64,000 nt of DNA from Petroclostridium sp. X23 (GCF_030013905.1 NZ_CP124862.1:3723051-3787050); one strand, 5' to 3'; shown: positions 9,701 to 18,564, counted from the first letter of the stretch. Translations and numbers: made by a program. The notes: generated from the letters alone by a model not told the origin.

Positions 9701-10271
9701 GAATCTGCTGGGACCGGAACAGCACGGACATATGGAAGCAGTAGGATATGACATGTACTGTAAACTGCTGGAACAGGTAGTAAAAGAGCTTAAAGGGGAA
9801 CCGGTGGCAGAAAAAACTGAAGCATCCATTGATATCAATGTGGATGCATACATTCCTGAAAACTATATAAAGAACCATAGCCAACGGCTTGAGATCTATA
9901 AGAAAATTTCTTCTATTGCAGATTTGCAGGATTCGTATGATGTAGAGGAAGAGATCGAAGACCGCTACGGAGACTTGCCGGCGGAAGTATCGAATTTGAT
10001 TAAGATTGCCTTATTAAAAAATTTGAGCAGCGAACTGAATATATCCTCCATTAGTCAAAAAGGCAATAATATTATTATTCAATTTTTGGGTAATGGCGGG
10101 CTGAATATGGAATCGGTATTTACAGTGGTAAGTCAGCATAAAAAGCAGATGTTATTTACAGCCAGTGATAAGCCGTATATCACATATAAAACTGCAGATG
10201 TGAAAAGTTCTAAACTTCTGGATAATATTAAGATTATATTACAGCACTTGAAAGAATTGCAGACAAGCTGA
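6750..10271 (+). CDS. mfd: Transcription-repair coupling factor
   Basis: ATP-dependent translocase that removes RNA polymerase stalled at lesions and recruits UvrA. 1173 residues from ATG 6750 (GGAGG 5 nt upstream; the in-frame ATG at 6738 is part of that ribosome binding site region). Domains in order: UvrB-like module (about 20-350, with GQFSIRGGIIDVYPL), RNA-polymerase-interacting CarD-like domain (about 500-570, DYIVHQSHGIGQYVGIEKL), RecG-like helicase with Walker A CGDVGYGKTEVA, Walker B IIDEEQRFGV and LTATPIPRTLHMS, helicase C with RGRVGRSNR, and the C-terminal TRCF domain. All helicase motifs are intact. Confidence 0.96.
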   Translation: MRGFEDILLELEEYKNLLSGVQEGYSPINVTGTSDSQKAHLIYSLYRHTGKSCLILTHGDLQAKKLYEDLSFFVGDRVKLLPAKEFIFYDIEASSTDILQNRLKVMDDLCFKHENLIVIVSVDAAQQYIMPAEVYIKSSIVLEVGMEYDQNKMVENLMTLGYERVDMAEGKGQFSIRGGIIDVYPLVSDDAYRIEFFGDEIDSIREFDVVSQLSVEKVNQISIAPAREVIFDNRQTSQVISKMKGVLEKLERKMAISSQKELIEPAVQHLKRDIEQVQQQRYFPSIDKYLPFVYEDKSTVLQYFNSNDLIFIDEPSRVRQKADTSAFEYNETAKTMMEKGLLLEQTYDLRLDYSELISRITAGAAVGLSALSHSSPDYRPKRMINMVTKTLHSFHGKIDFLYDDLKEWKQKKYRIIVLSGTKNRGEQLVKTLNDMGLNSVYMHQIEELMPKGQITVTHGSLNKGFEYPLINFVIISDKEIFRQERKVSKSKLRKSANRIKAFTDLNKGDYIVHQSHGIGQYVGIEKLMVEGAAKDYLKIKYNGEDFLYVPASQLDLIQKYIGADGKAPRLNKLGGSDWIKTKNKVKKSVQELAKGLLELYAQRQAVTGYAFSSDTTWQRQFEDTFPYEETTDQMRCIEEVKEDMEKSKPMERLLCGDVGYGKTEVAIRAAFKAVMDGKQVAYLVPTTVLAQQHYNNFMQRMKDFPVKVEMLSRFKSAGEQKHIVKQLKTGEVDIIIGTHRILQKDLQFRSLGLLIIDEEQRFGVTHKEKLKSIKKDVDVLTLTATPIPRTLHMSMIGVRDMSVIEEPPEDRYPVQTYVLEYNYALIQDAIIREINRGGQVYYLFNRVKGIHRVAEEIRQMVPEARVAVAHGQMSEHELEEAMLKVLNGEIDVLVCTTIIETGLDIPNMNTIIMEDADRMGLSQLYQLRGRVGRSNRLAYAYLTYRKDKVLQEAAEKRLQAIKEFTEFGSGFKIAMRDLEIRGAGNLLGPEQHGHMEAVGYDMYCKLLEQVVKELKGEPVAEKTEASIDINVDAYIPENYIKNHSQRLEIYKKISSIADLQDSYDVEEEIEDRYGDLPAEVSNLIKIALLKNLSSELNISSISQKGNNIIIQFLGNGGLNMESVFTVVSQHKKQMLFTASDKPYITYKTADVKSSKLLDNIKIILQHLKELQTS

Positions 10272-10341
10272 TTTTCCAGTATAATAAGTGAAGTAATACT
10301 CATCATAAAGATAAAATGAAGATAGTTAGGAGTTGTTGTAT

Positions 10342-11388
10342 TTGAGAGTAAAGGCTTTGGCACGGGTTTTAAGTGCAGTATTAATGTTCAGCTTTATTCT
10401 TTCTGGATGCGGTAATGTAGATATAAATAAAGAAGTGGCCACCATTAATGGAGAAAAGATTACAGTAAGGGAGTTTAACTTCTTTTTATGGACTGTTAAA
10501 GAAAGAATGCAATTAGAAGCCCAAAACGCAAATGTTGAAAACTTCTGGGATACGGAAATTGAAGGAAAAAAAGCCATTGACGTAGCAAAAGAAAAGGCTT
10601 TAGAAGCAGCAGTAAGTAATAAGATTCAAATGCAGAAAGCAAAAGAGATGGGGATTACCCTTACCGATGAAGATTCAAAACAGATTACGGAAGAGAAAAA
10701 ACAGTATGTTGAAGGTTGGGGCGGAAAAGAAAATTATCAAAAGCTTTTAAAAGAGAAAGGCATGACGGATAAAAGTTTTACTGAAATTCTGGAAAAGCTA
10801 AAATTATCTGAAAAGCTATATAATAAGGTCATCGGTGAAGGGACAGAATACAATATCTCTGATAGTGAGATTCAAGCATATTATGACGCCAATAAGCAGA
10901 TGTTTTATAAGCCGCAGGTAAAAGCAAAGCATATACTCTTAAAAACAGTAGATAAGGATTATCAACCTCTACCTCAAGAAAAGCAGGATGAGGCTAAAAA
11001 GACCATTGATGAGATCAGCACTAAGATCAAAGCCGGGGAAGATTTTGACAAATTAATGAAAGAATTTTCACAAGATGAAGGCTTGGAGCAATATCCGGAC
11101 GGATATACTTTCGGAAAAGGCGAAATGGTTCCGGAATTTGAAGAGGCTGCTTTTAGTCTTGAGCCGGGGCAGGTTAGTGAAGTTGTAAAGAGTGCATATG
11201 GCTATCATATTATAAAGCTGTTAGATAAAATAGAGGCTTACTATTCCATAGAGGAAACGAAGGACTATATTAAAGAAAACATCCTTATCCCTCAAAAATA
11301 TAACGAGCAGGTAAATAAGTGGAAAGAAGAAGCGAAAGTTGAATCAAATCAAGAAATCATTAAGAAAATTGAATTTGAAACAGAATAA
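10342..11388 (+). CDS. Parvulin-type peptidyl-prolyl isomerase lipoprotein (PrsA/SurA-like)
   Basis: Extracytoplasmic foldase anchored to the membrane. About 348 residues. The signal peptide ends at a lipobox (FSFILSGC) with the lipidated Cys near residue 26. A SurA_N-like chaperone segment (residues 35-180) and a rotamase domain (about 190-300; VKAKHILLK, FDKLMKEFSQDEG, FGKGEMVPEFEEAAFSL, SAYGYHIIKLLDK) follow. TTG at 10342 is preferred over TTG 10333 because AGGAG lies 9 nt upstream. A gene of this type between mfd and spoVT is common in Clostridia but not in Bacillus. It has its own terminator. Confidence 0.88.
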   Translation: MRVKALARVLSAVLMFSFILSGCGNVDINKEVATINGEKITVREFNFFLWTVKERMQLEAQNANVENFWDTEIEGKKAIDVAKEKALEAAVSNKIQMQKAKEMGITLTDEDSKQITEEKKQYVEGWGGKENYQKLLKEKGMTDKSFTEILEKLKLSEKLYNKVIGEGTEYNISDSEIQAYYDANKQMFYKPQVKAKHILLKTVDKDYQPLPQEKQDEAKKTIDEISTKIKAGEDFDKLMKEFSQDEGLEQYPDGYTFGKGEMVPEFEEAAFSLEPGQVSEVVKSAYGYHIIKLLDKIEAYYSIEETKDYIKENILIPQKYNEQVNKWKEEAKVESNQEIIKKIEFETE

Positions 11389-11395
11389 TTTTTAG

Positions 11396-11427
11396 AATAA
11401 CCGGATGTGAATCCGGTTATTTTTTTT
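11396..11427 (+). terminator. Terminator after the PPIase gene
   Basis: An 11-bp perfect stem (AATAACCGGAT) with a GTGA tetraloop and a run of eight Ts. Confidence 0.9.
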
Positions 11428-11466
11428 AGCATGTTTTCTCCATAGCATGCAAAGAGTACAAAAACA

Positions 11467-11497
11467 TGTATAAAACACCAGTAAAATATTCATACTA
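11467..11497 (+). promoter_or_regulatory. Sigma-G-like promoter of spoVT
   Basis: TGTATA, an 18-bp spacer, then CATACTA, starting 76 bp and ending 46 bp before the spoVT start codon. The Bacillus sigma-G consensus is TGAATA and CATACTA with 17-18 bp, and spoVT is sigma-G dependent there. The -10 match is exact. Confidence 0.65.
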
Positions 11498-11542
11498 AAA
11501 TTGTAATTAACAATATTTATAATTAAGAGGAGGTAATATAAC

Positions 11543-12091
11543 TTGAAAGCGACTGGCATAGTGAGACGTATAGATGATCTTGGCAGAGTAGTCATTCCAA
11601 AAGAGATTAGAAGAACCATGCGGATAAGAGAAGGAGACCCTCTTGAGATATTTACCGATAAAGAAGGGGAAGTAATACTTAAGAAATACTCTCCTATTGG
11701 CGAGTTAGGTGATTTTGCGTCCCAATACGCTGAAACCCTTGCGAAAACAAGTGGCCATGTAATATGTATCACAGATAAGGATGCTGTAATAGCTGTTTCC
11801 GGAGCACCTAAGAAAGATTTCGTTGAGAAAAGGGTAAGCGTAGATCTGGAAAAGATGATGCAAGAAAAGACTAATTTTGTGGCAAAAGGCGGAGAAGAAA
11901 GAAAGATCGCAGTTATCGATGGTGGAGATACCAGGTATACCACCGGAGTCGTTGCTCCTATTATTGCCGAAGGTGACCCCATTGGTTCGGTTATCTTTTT
12001 GAGCACAGATCCGAATGTTAACATGGGCGAAGTAGAAACTAAACTTGCGCAGTCTGCAGCCGGATTCCTTGGGAAGCAATTGGAACAATAA
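11543..12091 (+). CDS. spoVT: Stage V sporulation protein T, forespore transcription factor
   Basis: AbrB-family regulator that tunes sigma-G dependent forespore genes. 182 residues, as in Bacillus. The N-terminal swapped-hairpin AbrB domain (1-50; MKATGIVRRIDDLGRVVIPK, then EIRRTMRIREGDPLEIF) is followed by a C-terminal GAF-like domain (60-180). TTG start behind AGAGGAGGT. Flanked by its own promoter and terminator. Confidence 0.96.
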   Translation: MKATGIVRRIDDLGRVVIPKEIRRTMRIREGDPLEIFTDKEGEVILKKYSPIGELGDFASQYAETLAKTSGHVICITDKDAVIAVSGAPKKDFVEKRVSVDLEKMMQEKTNFVAKGGEERKIAVIDGGDTRYTTGVVAPIIAEGDPIGSVIFLSTDPNVNMGEVETKLAQSAAGFLGKQLEQ

Positions 12092-12114
12092 TAATATTCA
12101 TACTACTTGTAGGA

Positions 12115-12148
12115 AACAGATAGCATAAGAAAAGCTATCTGTTTTTTT
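12115..12148 (+). terminator. Terminator after spoVT
   Basis: A 10-bp stem (AACAGATAGC) with a 9-nt A-rich loop, followed by seven Ts. Confidence 0.88.
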
Positions 12149-12315
12149 GTGTGCCTCTTTCTTTTATTAGAGATGATTGGTATAATATAACACATTGAAT
12201 GAATAAAATTATAAGTGATGATTTTTATAAGTCAAATTGGCAACCATTCGTTGTAATAGTTTTGAATTTGGTAGTATTATAATTATGAGTTAAGTACGAG
12301 AGGCAGGGGAAGGTT

Positions 12316-13920
12316 TTGGGTAAGACATATAAGCAAACATTTTTACAGGGAGCGTTAATATTAGTATTTGCCAACGCTACTGTGAAAGTAATCGGAGCAT
12401 TATTTAAAGTTCCCTTAACATATTTATTAGGTCCGGATGGTATGGGGATATACGGAGCGGCATATGAGATCTATAAATGGCTGTTTGTCATTGCTACGGC
12501 GGGTTTGCCGGTAGCGGTTTCGAAAATGGTTTCTGAAAGTGTAGCACGTGATAATCGACGTGAAGCACACAAGGTTTTTAATATAGCTTTTTTCCTTTTA
12601 AGTATTATAGGTATAGCAGGCACAAGTATACTGTTTTTTGGCTCAAGATTTTTAGCGGATGCTTTTGGAAATTCAAGAGCATATCTTGCTGTGATGGCAA
12701 TGTCTCCGAGCTTATTATTTGTTGCAATCATGTCGGCATATAGGGGTTATTTTCAAGGTTTGCAGAATATGATTCCGACAGCTGTTTCAGAGGTAGTAGA
12801 AGCATTAGGTAAGCTGGTGGTAGGGTTCCTTTTAGCATACTTATGGGTTTCGCGAGGTGTGGAATACTCATCGGCAGGAGCGATCCTGGGGGTATCTACT
12901 GGTACGTTTTTAGGTGCGGTTACTCTCTATTTTATATATCGGTTTTCACAAAAAAGTATTAGTGCTGAAATGAGCCAAGCTTCCAATACTGTAAAAGTGA
13001 GATCATCCGGACAGATACTATCTCAGCTTATTAGAATCGCAATACCTATCACGTTGGGGGCATCTGTATTTAGTTTAACGAGCGTAATTGATGCCGCAAT
13101 GATAATGAATCGTCTGCAATCTATAGGCTTTACAGAGAAAGAAGCCAGCACAATGTATGGATATCTTTCGCAATATGCTGTTACAATGTTTAGTCTTCCT
13201 CCGACATTGATTGTTGCGATAAGTACCAGTATTGTTCCTGCCATTGCAAGTGCTTACGCAGTTAATAATTTACGTCAGGCTAAAAAAACAACAGAGTCTG
13301 CTTTGCGAATTACCTTGTTATTCGCACTGCCAAGTGCAGTAGGATTATCAATACTTTCCGGACCGATATTGCAGTTGGTCTTTCATGATGCAGGGGCAGA
13401 ACAGCTATTAAATATTTTAGGCTATGCGGTGGTGTTTGTTTCTATGGTTTTGGTAACCAATGCTTTGCTTCAAGCTACAGGCAGAGTAATGATTCCTGTA
13501 AGAAATATGCTGATCGGAGGAATTATTAAGATTATCACCAACTACATACTTGTAGGTATTCCGGGAATGAATATTAATGGGGCACCTATCGGAACAAATA
13601 TATGTTACTTTATTATTATTGTTTTGAACCTTATTGAAGTAAAGAAAGTAACCAATGCTAATTATAAAATTACCGACTTTATCATTAAGCCCATCATAGC
13701 AGTTGCTTCAATGGCAATCGCAGTGATTTTTACTTATAACAATTTAATGCGTATTACACAAAGCAACAGTATCTCTGCTTTAGCAGCTATGACGGTTGGA
13801 GCGTTAATTTACGGACTTATGCTCATCGCTATCGGAGGAATTAAGAGAGACGATATTGAAATGATGCCGAAGGGAAAAACACTGCTGAGATTTTTTAATA
13901 AATTTGGACTACTGAAATAA
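12316..13920 (+). CDS. spoVB: Stage V sporulation protein B, MATE/MOP-fold polysaccharide transporter
   Basis: Polytopic membrane protein of the polysaccharide/lipid flippase superfamily, needed for spore cortex synthesis in Bacillus (yabM/spoVB group). 534 residues with about 13-14 hydrophobic segments. Characteristic sequence includes the first helix region FANATVKVIGALFKVPLTYL, then LLGPDGMGIYGAAYEIYKW and the PTAVSEVVEALGKL loop. TTG start at 12316 behind GGGGAAGG. It sits between spoVT and mazG as in Bacillus. A lipid II-type or related cell-wall precursor is the expected substrate, but that is family inference. Confidence 0.9.
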   Translation: MGKTYKQTFLQGALILVFANATVKVIGALFKVPLTYLLGPDGMGIYGAAYEIYKWLFVIATAGLPVAVSKMVSESVARDNRREAHKVFNIAFFLLSIIGIAGTSILFFGSRFLADAFGNSRAYLAVMAMSPSLLFVAIMSAYRGYFQGLQNMIPTAVSEVVEALGKLVVGFLLAYLWVSRGVEYSSAGAILGVSTGTFLGAVTLYFIYRFSQKSISAEMSQASNTVKVRSSGQILSQLIRIAIPITLGASVFSLTSVIDAAMIMNRLQSIGFTEKEASTMYGYLSQYAVTMFSLPPTLIVAISTSIVPAIASAYAVNNLRQAKKTTESALRITLLFALPSAVGLSILSGPILQLVFHDAGAEQLLNILGYAVVFVSMVLVTNALLQATGRVMIPVRNMLIGGIIKIITNYILVGIPGMNINGAPIGTNICYFIIIVLNLIEVKKVTNANYKITDFIIKPIIAVASMAIAVIFTYNNLMRITQSNSISALAAMTVGALIYGLMLIAIGGIKRDDIEMMPKGKTLLRFFNKFGLLK

Positions 13921-13944
13921 TTGTACAATGGACAATGTACAATG
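13921..13944 (+). repeat. Heptad repeat (ACAATGG/ACAATGT type)
   Basis: Three 7-bp units immediately after the spoVB stop codon, matching units at 5970, 14151, 18815 and 55805. Confidence 0.75.
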
Positions 13945-14082
13945 AAAACCAATATGAAAGATCTCCGGAATTCCAAGCCAAGCAGGAGAAAAATATATAA
14001 TCAAAACCATATAGAGACATAAGTAATACAAAATGATTTACATTAAACTTTTATAAGCGGGGAGTGAATACTAGGGCCTTTT

Positions 14083-14101
14083 ATGCTCTCCTCACTCCTC
14101 A
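14083..14101 (+). repeat. Short CTCCTCA heptad repeat
   Basis: CTCTCCT and CACTCCT units followed by a 45-nt AT-rich stretch with AATCTTTAGTGCG. The same stretch recurs at about 18499-18540 and, more weakly, at 27386-27425. Confidence 0.5.
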
Positions 14102-14150
14102 CTGAAGCAACATATTCTACGTAAAATCTTTAGTGCGTTTGATATATAAT

Positions 14151-14178
14151 TGTACAATGTCCATTGTCCATTGTACAT
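14151..14178 (+). repeat. Heptad repeat, inverted orientation pair
   Basis: TGTACAATG followed by CCATTGT units, so the tract can fold back on itself. It lies just upstream of the mazG ribosome binding site. With 13921-13944 it brackets a 278-base gene-free stretch that holds nothing else recognisable. Confidence 0.7.
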
Positions 14179-14198
14179 TAATAAACGGAGGTGTACGA

Positions 14199-15011
14199 AT
14201 GACAAATAAGCAATATACGTTTCAAGAGTTGTTGGATATTATGATATTACTTCGCAGTGAAAAGGGGTGCCCATGGGATCGAGAACAGACCCATGAGAGT
14301 TTAAAGAAGTACTTGATAGAAGAAACATATGAAGTACTGGAAGCCTTAGATTCTGGGGATAAACACAAGTTTGCGGATGAGCTGGGGGATTTGCTGCTGC
14401 AAATTGTCTTTCATGCGCAGATTGGCAAAGAAGAAGGCAGCTTTGATATAAATGACGTGGTATCCTTGGTGTGCCAGAAAATGATTGATAGGCATACCCA
14501 TGTTTTTGGGCAAGCTAAGGCGGAGACTTCTGATGAAGTGTTGGATAATTGGGATGAGATTAAGAAAAAAGAAAAAGGTCTTCAAAATCATACCCAGGTC
14601 TTAAAAGATGTTTCTACATATTTGCCTGCATTGATGAGAAGCTATAAGGTTCAACAAAAAGCGGCGAAAGTGGGATTTGATTGGGATGACGTATCGGGTG
14701 CGCTGGACAAGGTACGGGAAGAGATAAATGAAGTAGAGCAGGTATATAAAACGGAAAATATGGGAAAAATTGAAGATGAGATAGGTGATCTTCTTTTTGC
14801 AGTAGTGAATGTTTCCAGATTTTTAAAAATACAGCCTGAATTAGCGCTTAGCGGTACTATAGAAAAATTTATCAGCAGGTTTGAGTATATTGAAAACAAC
14901 TGTAGTAAATTTGACAAAAAAATGGAACAATTGACATTAAAAGAGATGGATATACTGTGGGAAGAGGCTAAAACACATAATTTATTGAAAAAAGTTAAAA
15001 ACTATGAGTAA
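14199..15011 (+). CDS. mazG: Nucleoside triphosphate pyrophosphohydrolase MazG
   Basis: House-cleaning hydrolase of non-canonical or excess NTPs. 270 residues from ATG 14199 with GGAGGTG upstream; a longer frame from 14133 is repeat sequence. Two MazG modules are visible. The first contains GCPWDREQTHESLKKYL, EETYEVLEAL and ADELGDLLLQIVFHAQI. The second, around residue 190, contains EEINEVEQVY and EDEIGDLLFAVVNVSRFL. Bacillus YabN carries an extra N-terminal tetrapyrrole-methylase domain, which is missing here, so this is the E. coli-type short form. Confidence 0.95.
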   Translation: MTNKQYTFQELLDIMILLRSEKGCPWDREQTHESLKKYLIEETYEVLEALDSGDKHKFADELGDLLLQIVFHAQIGKEEGSFDINDVVSLVCQKMIDRHTHVFGQAKAETSDEVLDNWDEIKKKEKGLQNHTQVLKDVSTYLPALMRSYKVQQKAAKVGFDWDDVSGALDKVREEINEVEQVYKTENMGKIEDEIGDLLFAVVNVSRFLKIQPELALSGTIEKFISRFEYIENNCSKFDKKMEQLTLKEMDILWEEAKTHNLLKKVKNYE

Positions 15012-15083
15012 AAAAAGAAGGATTTTTTAAAGATATAGCGAATATGCTATATGTACAAAATTTTACAATAGGAGGAATACAGT

Positions 15084-15359
15084 GTGAATAAGGCGGAATT
15101 AGTAGCCAGTATGGCTGAAAAAAGTGGAATATCTAAGAAGGATGCAGAGAAAGTTTTAAATGCATTTATTGAAAGTGTTGAAGATGCACTTGTAAATGGT
15201 GACAAAGTACAGTTAGTTGGGTTCGGTTCCTTTGAAGTAAGACAAAGAGCTGAAAGAAAAGGAAGAAATCCTCAAACTAAGGAAGAAATCACTATCCCTG
15301 CTTCAAAGGTTCCGGTATTCAAAGTAGGAAAAGCCTTTAAAGATGCTGTTGGTGGTTGA
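15084..15359 (+). CDS. hup: HU family DNA-binding protein
   Basis: Histone-like nucleoid protein. 91 residues, standard length. The dimerisation helices (MNKAELVASMAEKSGISKKD) are followed by the beta-arm DNA-intercalating region (FEVRQRAERKGRNPQTKEEI) with the conserved RNP. GTG start at 15084, with GGAGG 8 nt upstream. A hup gene between mazG and yabO is usual in Clostridia. A short inverted repeat (ATATAGC/GCTATAT, 15033-15052) lies in the leader. Confidence 0.96.
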   Translation: MNKAELVASMAEKSGISKKDAEKVLNAFIESVEDALVNGDKVQLVGFGSFEVRQRAERKGRNPQTKEEITIPASKVPVFKVGKAFKDAVGG

Positions 15360-15424
15360 TTAAAAGCCAATAATGTTAATGTTTTCATATAATACTCATG
15401 AAAACACATAAAATCCTAACGTAA

Positions 15425-15459
15425 AGCTCCTATGTAGAATTAGACGTAGGAGTTTTTTT
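15425..15459 (+). terminator. Terminator after hup
   Basis: A 9-bp stem (CTCCTATGT with ACGTAGGAG, one wobble) and seven Ts. Confidence 0.85.
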
Positions 15460-15623
15460 ATTGGTCAAATAAATTAGCAGGTGCAAATGTTCTTGATGCT
15501 GTCATATAGGGGCATTGTTTATAAAATATCACTAATAATTTACAAAATAGAACAATTATTGACAAAGAAACCTTTTCCATATATTATATAAGAGTAAGTG
15601 ATTACTTACGAGAATGGTACAGA

Positions 15624-16031
15624 ATGGATATTAGTTCAGTGCGTAGAAAAGAAAGTCTTATTATTATGATAATTGAAATCATAGATGTGCTTGGTATTTA
15701 AGGCCTATCTACCAGAGAAATCGCTAGAAGACAAGATATCTCTGAGGCTGCAATATTTCGTCACTTCAAAAGTAAAAATGAATTATTATTGTTGGTATTA
15801 AAACACTTCTCATAGTTTGATATAGATATTTTTGAATCAGTGTAATTAAAAAAGTTAAATGCTAAAGAAGCGATTACATACCATAGTAGATCTTATACGG
15901 AGTATTACGAGAATTACCCGGCGATTATATCAATCGTACAAATATTCTATGTTTTAAAACGTGATACAGAACTTGTGTTTAAGGAGAGGACGCTTGCGAC
16001 ACTTGAAATGCTATTACGGGTTTTAAATTAG
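15624..16031 (+). pseudogene. TetR-family regulator pseudogene
   Basis: One continuous frame translates to a recognisable TetR N-terminal domain. The helix-turn-helix TREIARRQDISEAAIFRHF and SKNELLLLVLKHF are intact, and the frame ends with LATLEMLLRVLN. It is broken by three in-frame stops (TAA at 15699, TAG at 15813, TAA at 15843). No frameshift is needed, so decay is by point mutation. It probably once regulated the neighbouring chemotaxis pair or arrived with it. The surrounding 15360-16064 holds only this relic and the hup terminator. Confidence 0.8.
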
Positions 16032-16064
16032 GTAAAAAAATAATGTGATTGGAGGGAATAAGTA

Positions 16065-16427
16065 TTGAAGAAAGTACTCATTGTTGATGATGCCGCCTTT
16101 ATGCGCTTGTCACTCAAAACAATTCTTGAGAAGAATGGCTATGAAATAGTAGGAGAAGCAGGAAATGGTAATGCGGCTGTTATTAAATACAAAGAATACC
16201 GGCCGGATATTGTAACAATGGATATAACAATGCCTGAAATGGACGGCATTGAAGCTTTAAAAGCTATAAGGCAGCATGATCCGAAAGCGAAAATCGTCAT
16301 GATTACTACTATGGGACAGGAAACAAGAGTAATGGAAGCAGTTATAAGTGGTGCTAAATCCTTCATAGTAAAACCTTTTAAAGAACAACATGTGATACAA
16401 ACTCTTCAAAAGTTGCTGTCAGTATAA
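16065..16427 (+). CDS. CheY-like response regulator (receiver only)
   Basis: Single-domain receiver of 120 residues. All CheY landmarks are present: acidic pair DD in KVLIVDDAAFMR, phosphoacceptor Asp in DIVTMDITMPEMDG, conserved Thr in MITTMGQE and Lys in IVKPFKE. It has no output domain. TTG start with GGAGGG upstream. It is followed after about 90 nt by a methyl-accepting chemotaxis protein, so it may carry that receptor's signal to the flagellar motor or another output. No CheA, CheW or flagellar genes lie in the window. Confidence 0.93.
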   Translation: MKKVLIVDDAAFMRLSLKTILEKNGYEIVGEAGNGNAAVIKYKEYRPDIVTMDITMPEMDGIEALKAIRQHDPKAKIVMITTMGQETRVMEAVISGAKSFIVKPFKEQHVIQTLQKLLSV

Positions 16428-16517
16428 TAAGCATAAATGCCAGAGGGGGCGATGGAAATGTCAGCCCAATACATACATGAACCAATGCTTGATATGTTTA
16501 TAAAGGAGGTAATGACG

Positions 16518-18236
16518 ATGAAATGGTTTAGTAACTTGAAGATAAAAACTAAATTAGTGTCTTGCTTTATAATAGTAGCTCTCCTAACAGGTAGTGTAGG
16601 CAGTATTGGTATCGCAAATATGAATATGTTCAATCAACGTGGAGAAGACATGTATAATAATAATTTTTTACCGGCACAAGATTTAGCTAAAATTCAGAAA
16701 GCATTACTTATAATACGCTCCAGTTATTTTTTAATGTTGTATGAAAAGGATATGTCGAAATTTCAAGAACGTATAGATGAAATTGATAAGTTAGTTGCAG
16801 AAGATAACGAGATACTTGCCAATTATGAAAAAAATATAAAATCAGCTGAAGAACAGAATTTATTAGATACGTTAAAAGCAAGTCTGACAGTATACAGGGC
16901 AATCCGTACAGAGCATATTGGTATGATTGAGCAAGGAAAATTTGCAGAAGCTGAAGAAAACATCACAGAATTTGCACAGGCAAGGGAACAGGTTGATACG
17001 GATGTCCAAAATCTAATAGACTTTAACAAAAAGACTGCAGAAGCCAACGCAGAACAAAATAAAGAAGATTTTCAAAGCCAGTCTCTAACCATGATTGTAA
17101 TTATTGCTATCAGTATTATCCTTGCTATAGGACTAGGCCTAGTGCTGGCCAATATCATCAGTAATCCTCTTAATCAGCTCGTTGAGGTTGCTAACAAGAT
17201 TGCAGAAGGTGACCTTAATGTTATGATTGATGTAGATGCCAAAGATGAGGTAGGTACTTTGGCAACAGCATTCAGAACCATGACTGATAATATAAATGAT
17301 GTAATGACTAATATTAATTTTTCATCGGAGCAGGTAGCTGCAGGTTCACAACAGGTATCAGGCTCCAGTATGATGTTGTCCCAAGGAGCTACCGAACAGG
17401 CGAGTTCAATTGAAGAATTAACAGCTTCTATTGAAGAAATTTCCTCTCAGACAAGAGAAAATGCTCAAAATGCAAATGAGGTGAATAGCGTTGCTGAGAT
17501 CGCTAGAGCCAATGCTAATCAGGGTAATGCGCAAATGCAAGAAATGCTAAAGGCTATCGAAGAAATCAACGATGCTTCCGCTAATATTTCTAAAGTTATA
17601 AAAGTAATTGATGAAATTGCATTCCAGACCAATATCCTTGCATTGAACGCCGCAGTTGAGGCTGCGCGAGCAGGTCAGCATGGAAAGGGCTTTGCAGTGG
17701 TTGCAGAAGAAGTAAGAAATCTTGCTGCACGTTCAGCAAACGCTGCTAAAGAGACAACAGATATGATTGAAGGTTCAATAAAGAAGGCAGAAGGTGGTAC
17801 GAAGATAGCAAGAGATACTGCTGAAGCTCTCAATAAAATCGTCAACGGTATTGAAAAGGTAGCCAACTTTGTAAATGATATTGCAGTTGCTTCTAATGAG
17901 CAAGCCGCAGCTATCGGACAGGTCAATCAAGGAATCATGCAGATATCCCAGGTTGTCCAAGCTAACTCGGCAACTTCCGAAGAAAGTGCTGCTGCAAGTG
18001 AAGAACTTTCAAGCCAGGCCGTACTCTTAAAAGAAATGGTCGGCAAATTTAAATTGAGACAAAATATTAAAACTTATCGTAAGTTGGATGAGTTAAACCC
18101 GGAAGTATTACAAATGCTTCAGCATATGACTGAAAAGCGAAAAGTGAATTTTAGCCTCATAGAAGAGGCTCATGCTGAGACTGCTGCTTCAAAGCCTAAG
18201 ATTGCATTGAGTGATAAAGAGTTTGGCAAGTACTAA
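16518..18236 (+). CDS. Methyl-accepting chemotaxis protein
   Basis: Membrane chemoreceptor of about 572 residues. ATG 16518 is chosen because AAAGGAGGT lies 9 nt upstream. Layout: short cytoplasmic start, TM1 (about 12-34, ending near GSVGSIGI), a roughly 150-residue helical extracellular region of four-helix-bundle type, TM2 (about 190-212), HAMP domain, and a long cytoplasmic coiled coil with the kinase-control hairpin ([18 protein letters not shown], then [18 protein letters not shown]). No C-terminal CheR/CheB tether pentapeptide is seen. The ligand cannot be read from sequence. Confidence 0.95.
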   Translation: MKWFSNLKIKTKLVSCFIIVALLTGSVGSIGIANMNMFNQRGEDMYNNNFLPAQDLAKIQKALLIIRSSYFLMLYEKDMSKFQERIDEIDKLVAEDNEILANYEKNIKSAEEQNLLDTLKASLTVYRAIRTEHIGMIEQGKFAEAEENITEFAQAREQVDTDVQNLIDFNKKTAEANAEQNKEDFQSQSLTMIVIIAISIILAIGLGLVLANIISNPLNQLVEVANKIAEGDLNVMIDVDAKDEVGTLATAFRTMTDNINDVMTNINFSSEQVAAGSQQVSGSSMMLSQGATEQASSIEELTASIEEISSQTRENAQNANEVNSVAEIARANANQGNAQMQEMLKAIEEINDASANISKVIKVIDEIAFQTNILALNAAVEAARAGQHGKGFAVVAEEVRNLAARSANAAKETTDMIEGSIKKAEGGTKIARDTAEALNKIVNGIEKVANFVNDIAVASNEQAAAIGQVNQGIMQISQVVQANSATSEESAAASEELSSQAVLLKEMVGKFKLRQNIKTYRKLDELNPEVLQMLQHMTEKRKVNFSLIEEAHAETAASKPKIALSDKEFGKY

Positions 18237-18564
18237 TCAAGACTATATAAAAAAAGCTCAAATATAAATTTGGAACTTAGTGTTTAAAAGAGGAGGATAT
18301 ATCGATATATAGATAGTCAAATTAAAAGTTATAATAAATACTTGAAATAATAATAAATATGCGATAGGCTATGTTTTGAGCATATTTAACAGGAAAAGTT
18401 TAAAGGATGCAGTTGGTAAATAACAAGTATGTTTCTAAAAAATCAGGCTGAGATCTGATTTTTTATATATATCCCCAAAGTGGTATAATATATTTTAAAG
18501 AAGTATTTCTCGCGTAGAATCTTTAGTGCGCTATATAAGTAATTCACTTAAGGAGAGTAATATA
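18237..18564 (+). other. Gene-free stretch between MCP and rqcP
   Basis: About 330 AT-rich bases. It contains a terminator (18437-18465) and, near the end, a copy of the dispersed AATCTTTAGTGCG sequence seen at 14110. No coding potential was seen. Confidence 0.6.
18437..18465 (+). terminator. Terminator downstream of the MCP gene
   Basis: AAAAAATCAG pairs with CTGATTTTTT around an 8-nt loop. Confidence 0.8.

Noticed and set aside
11392..12024. 210-codon minus-strand frame
   Set aside because: Antisense shadow of spoVT, which has clear domains, promoter and ribosome binding site.
15699..15845. Stop-codon readthrough or recoding to rescue the TetR gene
   Set aside because: Two TAA and one TAG within 150 bp, no structure suggesting recoding, and all neighbouring genes use standard stops; simple decay is more likely.
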